A stretch of 10,654 bases of DNA, from contig JACCYR010000029.1 in NCBI GenBank assembly GCA_013696385.1, forward strand, positions 1 to 10,654, written 5' to 3'. Below the pieces are notes generated by a model that saw nothing but the letters and a program-made list of their open reading frames with translations, ran no database searches and was not told where the DNA came from. Made by a program: the position numbers and the translations under genes. Below are positions 7,188 to 10,654 of this stretch, one piece after another; position 1 is the first letter of the stretch; every line of letters starts with the position of its first letter. The stretch is from Acidobacteriota bacterium. Its GTDB lineage: Bacteria; Acidobacteriota; Blastocatellia; Pyrinomonadales; Pyrinomonadaceae.

Positions 7188-7245
7188 AAAAAAAATATAA
7201 CACAGGCAAACACAAATAAAAACTGTGTCCGCCTGCGTTATATTT
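7188..7245 (-). terminator. Rho-independent terminator of the thrS-infC-rpmI-rplT transcript
   Basis: Arms 7224-7245 and 7193-7214 pair over 22 positions around a 9-nt loop (7215-7223), starting 16 nt after the rplT stop. On the minus strand a run of eight U (7195-7188) follows. The three mismatched pairs (7202/7236, 7208/7230, 7209/7229) are all U-G wobbles in minus-strand RNA but A-C in plus-strand RNA, so the stem is built for the rplT direction. The U-run ends 3 nt before the VOC start codon. Confidence 0.92.
7194..7202 (-). promoter_or_regulatory. Possible extended -10 element for the VOC gene, inside the terminator arm
   Basis: The minus strand reads TGT-TATATT, ending 9 nt before the VOC ATG (7184). 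If used, transcription would start about at the ATG and give a leaderless mRNA. The match lies in an AT-rich hairpin arm and may be coincidental; no good -35 box is seen. Confidence 0.2.
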
Positions 7246-7261
7246 CAATCAAATTACAATT

Positions 7262-7639
7262 CTAAGCCGTCAGCGGTTGATTGTTGCTGATTGCGTCTTT
7301 AACTTGTCCGGCAATTACGGCAAATGCTTCGGGCTGTTTGACGGCTAAATCAGCTAAAACTTTCCGGTCAAGTTCAATCTCGGCTAGTTTTAGTCCGTGT
7401 ATAAATTGTGAATATTTCATCCCGTTCTGGCGGCAAGCTGCGTTGATGCGGACAATCCAAAGTTTGCGAAAATCGCGTTTCTTCAGTTTGCGCCCCGTAT
7501 AGGCATAATTTAACGCTTTTTCAACCGATTCTTTAGCTGAACGATACAGTTTCGATTTTGTTCCATAATAACCTTTCGCTAAGGCTAATATCTTTTTGCG
7601 CCTTTCGGTGCGCTTGTTCCCACGTTTTACACGAGGCAT
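7262..7639 (-). CDS. rplT: 50S ribosomal protein L20
   Basis: 125 aa; L20 proteins are usually 115-125 aa. The N-terminal half is the long basic helix of the family (MPRVKRG, ERRKKILALAKGYYG, SKLYRSAKESVEKAL, YAYTGRKLKKRDFRKLWI), which inserts into 23S rRNA during early large-subunit assembly. The C-terminal globular half has RINAACRQNGMKYSQFIHGLK, in pieces RINAACRQNG and KYSQFIHGLK, followed by ELDRKVLADLA. The ATG at 7639 has an AGGAG (7649-7653) nine nt upstream. In enterobacteria and bacilli L20 represses its own operon by binding mRNA; whether it does so here is not visible. It is the last gene before the terminator at 7188-7245. Confidence 0.98.
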   Translation of the reverse strand: MPRVKRGNKRTERRKKILALAKGYYGTKSKLYRSAKESVEKALNYAYTGRKLKKRDFRKLWIVRINAACRQNGMKYSQFIHGLKLAEIELDRKVLADLAVKQPEAFAVIAGQVKDAISNNQPLTA

Positions 7640-7707
7640 AATTTTACACTCCTAAATTATTATAGAATATTTTGTAATTACCAATCACGAGATTACGCAA
7701 AAGATAC

Positions 7708-7740
7708 ATTCGTAATTCGTAATTTGAAATTCGTAATTAA
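7708..7740. repeat. Heptanucleotide repeat (ATTCGTA-like) at the rpmI-rplT junction
   Basis: Four to five units of the ATTCGTA type in 7-nt phase on the plus strand, one degenerate. The array starts within the rpmI stop codon region (7737-7739) and fills the first third of the 97-nt rpmI-rplT spacer. The same unit occurs inside pheT (4718-4745). Confidence 0.75.
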
Positions 7741-7940
7741 TCTCTTCCATACGGCAGCATCGCTTCGACGCGCTTTTGGTCGCCTTCGGAAACCAATGTA
7801 TCCTTATCTAACTGACGTTTTCTCTTGGCGGTTTTCTTTGTCAAAATATGACGGGCGTGCGATTTTCCGCGTTTGATTTTGCCGGTGGCAGTGAAACGGA
7901 AACGCTTTGCCGCGCCTTTGTGTGTTTTAAGTTTTGGCAT
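7737..7940 (-). CDS. rpmI: 50S ribosomal protein L35
   Basis: 67 aa, very close to the 64-66 aa typical of L35. The sequence is diagnostic: MPKLKTHKGAAKRFRFTATGKIKR-type start (seen as MPKLKTHKGAAKRF and TATGKIKRGKS), HILTKKTAKRKRQL in the middle and the hydrophobic end VEAMLPYGRD. It is highly basic, as expected for a small rRNA-binding protein of the large subunit. The ATG has an excellent AGGAG (7946-7950) five nt upstream. It lies between infC and rplT, the near-universal order of this trio. The stop codon runs into a heptanucleotide repeat. Confidence 0.98.
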   Translation of the reverse strand: MPKLKTHKGAAKRFRFTATGKIKRGKSHARHILTKKTAKRKRQLDKDTLVSEGDQKRVEAMLPYGRD

Positions 7941-7958
7941 TTTAACTCCTTATTTTTA

Positions 7959-8016
7959 GCCACAGAGAACACAGAGTTCACAGAGATTTGATTATTTTCT
8001 CGGTGTTCTTTGTAGC
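7959..8016 (-). repeat. Hairpin with 9-nt CACAGAG repeats between infC and rpmI
   Basis: Three tandem 9-nt units CACAGAGNN occupy 7961-7987 on the plus strand. The left arm 7959-7976 pairs inversely with 7999-8016 over 18 positions with three mismatches and a 22-nt loop. In minus-strand RNA the hairpin stands right after the infC stop and ends 8 nt before the rpmI Shine-Dalgarno sequence. Its position is where E. coli has L20-responsive control of rpmI, but I see no specific L20-site match. No U-run follows, so it is not a standard terminator. Confidence 0.65.
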
Positions 8017-8020
8017 AAAT

Positions 8021-8605
8021 TTACTCCTTTTTTGCAGGTTGCTTGGTCGCTACCTGCTGTTTTTTCGGTACAAAAATAACAAACATCTGATAGCCTTCCA
8101 TCTTCGGCGTAACTTCGACATCGGCAATGTCAACTAAATCATCGCGCAGTTTGGCGAGCAGATTTGCGCCGAGTTCGCGGTGCGTCATCTCGCGTCCGCG
8201 AAAAGCAATTGTCGCGCGAACTTTGTCGCCATCGGCAATCCAGCCGCGGGCGCGTTCCATCCGATATTGATAATCGTGGTCGTCGGTTCCGGGACGAAAT
8301 TTGATTTCCTTGACCTGCACCGTAACCTGTTTTTTCTTGGCTTCCGCCGCTTTTTTCTTTTCCTCGTAAAGAAACTTACCGTAATCAATAATGCGGCAAA
8401 CCGGCGGTTTGGCATTTGGCGCAACTTCCACCAAATCCTTGCCTTCCTGACGCGCTCTTTGCACCGCATCGCGCGAATCCATCACACCTAATTGTTCGCC
8501 GTCCTCGTCTATTACTCTGACGGACGGAACTCTGATTCTCTCGTTTGTGCGATGGAGCGGACCTCTGAAACGAGTTCCGCGATTTTTATTGTATCTGCTT
8601 GCTAT
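8021..8605 (-). CDS. infC: Translation initiation factor IF-3, predicted AUA start
   Basis: 194 aa from an ATA at 8603-8605. The factor binds the 30S subunit, prevents early 50S joining and proofreads the start codon. The first canonical start in frame is GTG at 8485, which would remove 40 residues containing conserved N-domain sequence (HRTNERIRVP, VRVIDEDGEQLGV). The frame is open back to a TAA at 8639-8641 with no ATG, GTG or TTG before that GTG. The ATA has an AGAGAGGTG Shine-Dalgarno sequence five nt upstream. Rare AUU, AUC or AUA starts are known for infC (AUU in E. coli) and permit autoregulation, because IF-3 rejects such codons. Later landmarks: DLVEVAPNAKPPVCRIIDYGKF, in pieces DLVEVAPNAKPP and CRIIDYGKF (about 58-78), the lysine-rich linker KKKAAEAKKK (about 83-92) and the C-domain with KEIKFRPG, DHDYQYR and AFRGREM. 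A basic tail ends the protein. Confidence 0.93.
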   Translation of the reverse strand: MASRYNKNRGTRFRGPLHRTNERIRVPSVRVIDEDGEQLGVMDSRDAVQRARQEGKDLVEVAPNAKPPVCRIIDYGKFLYEEKKKAAEAKKKQVTVQVKEIKFRPGTDDHDYQYRMERARGWIADGDKVRATIAFRGREMTHRELGANLLAKLRDDLVDIADVEVTPKMEGYQMFVIFVPKKQQVATKQPAKKE

Positions 8606-8610
8606 TACTG

Positions 8611-8619
8611 CACCTCTCT
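8611..8619 (-). promoter_or_regulatory. Ribosome binding site that fixes the infC start
   Basis: The minus strand reads AGAGAGGTG, then CAGTA, then the ATA start. Spacing of five nt from AGGTG supports initiation at 8605. A small stem CTCTT/AAGAG (8624-8628 with 8616-8620) with a 3-nt loop overlaps its 5' half and could modulate access. Confidence 0.7.
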
Positions 8620-8625
8620 TTTTAA

Positions 8626-8720
8626 GAGTTGACCGAGTTTATCGAGTTTGCCAAGTTGACTGAGTTCTTTGTCTTAACTCGGTCAACTCAGTCAACTCGG
8701 CAAACTCGGCAAACTAACCA
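8626..8720 (-). repeat. Inverted array of 9-nt repeats (5 + 5 units) at the thrS-infC junction
   Basis: Five degenerate 9-nt units of GAGTTNNNN type lie at 8626-8670 and five of the inverse type, AACTCNNNN, at 8676-8720, separated by 5 nt. The two halves can pair in more than one register; the best by eye joins 8640-8666 with 8685-8711 (24 of 27 positions identical after inversion). The last right-hand unit contains the thrS stop codon (8714-8716). In minus-strand RNA the structure stands between the thrS stop and the infC Shine-Dalgarno sequence. No U-run of terminator type follows. Confidence 0.8.
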
Positions 8721-10654
8721 TTTTCCAAAGCGCGAGTCTCTTTCAACTTTCGCGCCATTTCTCTAAATTCGTCCAACGTCATCGCGCCGATGTCGCCTGT
8801 CTTTCGTTCGCGCACGGTGATTTTGTTTTCTTCTAATTCTTTGTCGCCCAAAACGAGCATAAACGGAACTTTATTGATTTGGGCATCTCTAATCTTTGCG
8901 CCGATTTTATCACTTTTTAGATTTGCTTCAACCCGAAAACCGCTTTCTTTTAACTCGTTGGCAATTTTTTCAGCATAATCGTTGATTCTGTCGGTAATCG
9001 GCAAAACCATTATTTGAACAGGCGAAAGCCAGAACGGAAATGAACCCGCAAAATGTTCGACTAAAACGCCAAAAAATCTTTCGATTGAACCAAACAAAGC
9101 GCGGTGAATCATTACCGGACGATGTTTTTGTCCATCTTCGCCCGTATATTCCAAATCGAATCTTTCAGGCAAATTAAAATCGAGCTGAATTGTTCCCAAT
9201 TGCCAAATGCGACCAATTGCATCTTCAACTTTAATGTCAATTTTCGGACCGTAAAACGCGGCTTCGCCTTCGATTCGTTCGTATAAAATTCCGCGTTCTT
9301 TCAAAGCACTAGCCAACGAATTTTCAGCGTTTTCCCAATCTTCGTCCGCGCCGAGATAACCTTTATTTTCTGCCGCGCCGCGCACCGACAATTCAAATTT
9401 TACGTTGTCGAAACCGTAGGTCTTGAAAACGTAAATCGCAAAATCAAGACAATCGGCAACTTCTTCGCCCACTTGGTCGGGACGCACAAAAAGATGCGCG
9501 TCGTCAACCGTAAAACCACGACAACGCATTAAGCCGTGAATCGTTCCTGAAAGTTCGGCGCGATAAACCGTTCCCATTTCCGAATAGCGTTGCGGCAAAT
9601 CGCGGTAAGACTTTGGAGAAGCCTTGTAAATGCCGATGTGAAACGGGCAATTCATCGGTTTGAGGCGATATTCTTCATCTTCAATGCTCGTCGGCGCATA
9701 CATTCCGTCGGCATAATTATCTTCGTGTCCGCTAATACGCCAAAGTTCGCGTTTGGCGATGTGCGGCGTAAAAACGAAACTGTAATCGCGTTTTTGCAGT
9801 TCTTCTTTAAGAAGATTTTCCATCTCCATCCGCATAACGCCGCCCTTCGGATGCCAGAAAATTAAGCCTTGACCGTAATCATCGTTTATCGAAAACAAAT
9901 CTAATTCCTTTCCGATTTTTCGATGGTCGCGTCTTTCGGCTTCTTCGCGCTGCCGTGTCCAAGCGTCGAGTTCTTCCTGCGTCGCAAAAGCAGTTCCGTA
10001 AATCCGCTGCATTTGCTCATTATTTGCGTCGCCTTTCCAATATGCACCTGATAAAGCAAGCAATTTGAAAGCCTTAATTTTCCCCGTGTGCGGAACGTGA
10101 GGACCTAAACAAAAATCAATAAACGGTGAATTATCAATATAATAGATGCTCGCCGTGTCGGTAACTTTTTCATCTACCAATTCTTTTTTGAGCGGTTCGT
10201 TGCGCTGTTCAAAAATATCTAAAATCTCTTCTTTGCTGACATTTTCGCGGCGATACGGTAAATTCTGTTTCGCTATCGCCCGCATTCTTTTTTCAATTAC
10301 AGGCAAATCTTCAATCGTTAACTGACGCGGCGCGATAACGTCATAATAAAAACCATAACGCGGGTCTTCCATCAAAGCGGGACCAACGCCGAGTTTTGTT
10401 CCGGGAAATAAATCCAAAACTGCCGCCGCTAAAAGATGAGCGGTTGAATGCCGAATGACTTCCAAACCGTCGCGTGTTTCGGGCAAAATTGGTTCAATAG
10501 ATAAAACTTCTTCGCCCGCATAAAGTTGTTTATTCAAATCAACTTCTTCGCCATTGACTTTTGCCGCAATTGCTTTTTTTGCAACATCGCGGTCAATAGA
10601 TTTCAAAACCTCCGCTACCGAAACAGGCGCGGAAATGCTTCTTTGATTTTCACC
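8714..10654 (-). CDS. thrS: Threonine--tRNA ligase (N-terminal residues cut off by window edge)
   Basis: 646 codons are visible and the frame is open to the window end, so only a few N-terminal residues are missing; the TTG at 10606 is internal. The enzyme charges tRNA-Thr and edits mischarged serine. Numbering from the window edge: TGS domain (about 1-60, VSVAEVLKSI and AKVNGEEVDL), editing domain (about 65-225) with HSTAHLL (H69, H73) and FCLGPH (C182, H186), and the class II catalytic core (about 240-530). Zinc ligands are C336 (MNCPFH), H387 (VDDAHLF) and H517 (MIHRALFGSIERFFG), all matching the family; motif 2 is seen at YRAELSGTIHGLMRCRGF. The anticodon-binding domain (about 545-640) has PVQIMVLPI and LVLGDKE. 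All key residues are present. It heads the infC-rpmI-rplT cluster, with a 108-nt repeat-filled spacer before infC. Confidence 0.97.
   Translation of the reverse strand, partial: GENQRSISAPVSVAEVLKSIDRDVAKKAIAAKVNGEEVDLNKQLYAGEEVLSIEPILPETRDGLEVIRHSTAHLLAAAVLDLFPGTKLGVGPALMEDPRYGFYYDVIAPRQLTIEDLPVIEKRMRAIAKQNLPYRRENVSKEEILDIFEQRNEPLKKELVDEKVTDTASIYYIDNSPFIDFCLGPHVPHTGKIKAFKLLALSGAYWKGDANNEQMQRIYGTAFATQEELDAWTRQREEAERRDHRKIGKELDLFSINDDYGQGLIFWHPKGGVMRMEMENLLKEELQKRDYSFVFTPHIAKRELWRISGHEDNYADGMYAPTSIEDEEYRLKPMNCPFHIGIYKASPKSYRDLPQRYSEMGTVYRAELSGTIHGLMRCRGFTVDDAHLFVRPDQVGEEVADCLDFAIYVFKTYGFDNVKFELSVRGAAENKGYLGADEDWENAENSLASALKERGILYERIEGEAAFYGPKIDIKVEDAIGRIWQLGTIQLDFNLPERFDLEYTGEDGQKHRPVMIHRALFGSIERFFGVLVEHFAGSFPFWLSPVQIMVLPITDRINDYAEKIANELKESGFRVEANLKSDKIGAKIRDAQINKVPFMLVLGDKELEENKITVRERKTGDIGAMTLDEFREMARKLKETRALENG

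Noticed and set aside
6701..7261. T-box riboswitch or Phe-rich leader peptide controlling pheST
   Set aside because: I found no T-box core (TGGNACCGCG-like) and no short ORF rich in Phe codons in the spacers before VOC or Uma2.
7659..7664. Perfect TATAAT on the minus strand upstream of rplT
   Set aside because: No acceptable -35 box at 16-18 nt spacing, and transcription would begin at the rplT Shine-Dalgarno sequence; probably chance in AT-rich spacer.
8021..8485. infC starting at GTG 8485
   Set aside because: It would delete conserved IF-3 N-domain residues that are encoded in frame immediately upstream.
8626..8720. CRISPR-like array
   Set aside because: Units are 9 nt without spacers and occur in inverted halves, so this is a tandem repeat, not CRISPR; no cas gene is present.

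Overview
The window carries conserved housekeeping genes of a moderately AT-rich bacterium. Gene content, the lone M1-like/TPR secreted protein and the abundant 7- and 9-nt tandem repeats suggest Acidobacteriota, perhaps class Blastocatellia. That placement is an inference from general resemblance; no rRNA or other taxonomic marker was compared.

Layout. The plus strand holds the 3' end of a PfkB-family sugar kinase (3-308) and a secreted protein with a peptidase M1 fold plus C-terminal TPRs (420-2498). A 386-bp convergent gap (2499-2884) follows, with a bidirectional hairpin terminator and a 202-bp imperfect inverted repeat. Everything after it is on the minus strand, in transcription order: thrS (5' end outside the window), infC, rpmI, rplT, a strong terminator, a small VOC-fold protein, a Uma2-family putative nuclease, pheS and pheT. 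This is the classical thrS-infC-rpmI-rplT-pheS-pheT translation cluster known from Escherichia coli, interrupted between rplT and pheS by two accessory genes. The Uma2 gene overlaps pheS by 4 nt (ATGA), so it looks translationally coupled to the tRNA synthetase.

Points that stand out: (1) the M1-like protein has lost all three zinc ligands, the catalytic tyrosine and the GxMEN motif, so it is a predicted pseudo-peptidase; (2) infC has no canonical start codon that keeps its conserved N-domain and most likely starts at an AUA with a well-placed Shine-Dalgarno sequence; (3) short tandem repeats with 7- or 9-nt units occupy most spacers of the cluster, and one 9 x 7 = 63-nt block lies in frame inside pheT; (4) a 5+5 inverted array of 9-nt units forms the thrS-infC junction; (5) in three hairpins every arm mismatch is G-U compatible in RNA of only one strand, which indicates which strand is transcribed.

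I found no defence system, CRISPR array, transposase, tRNA or rRNA. Novelty here lies in regulation, repeats and the pseudoenzyme rather than in a new multigene system.
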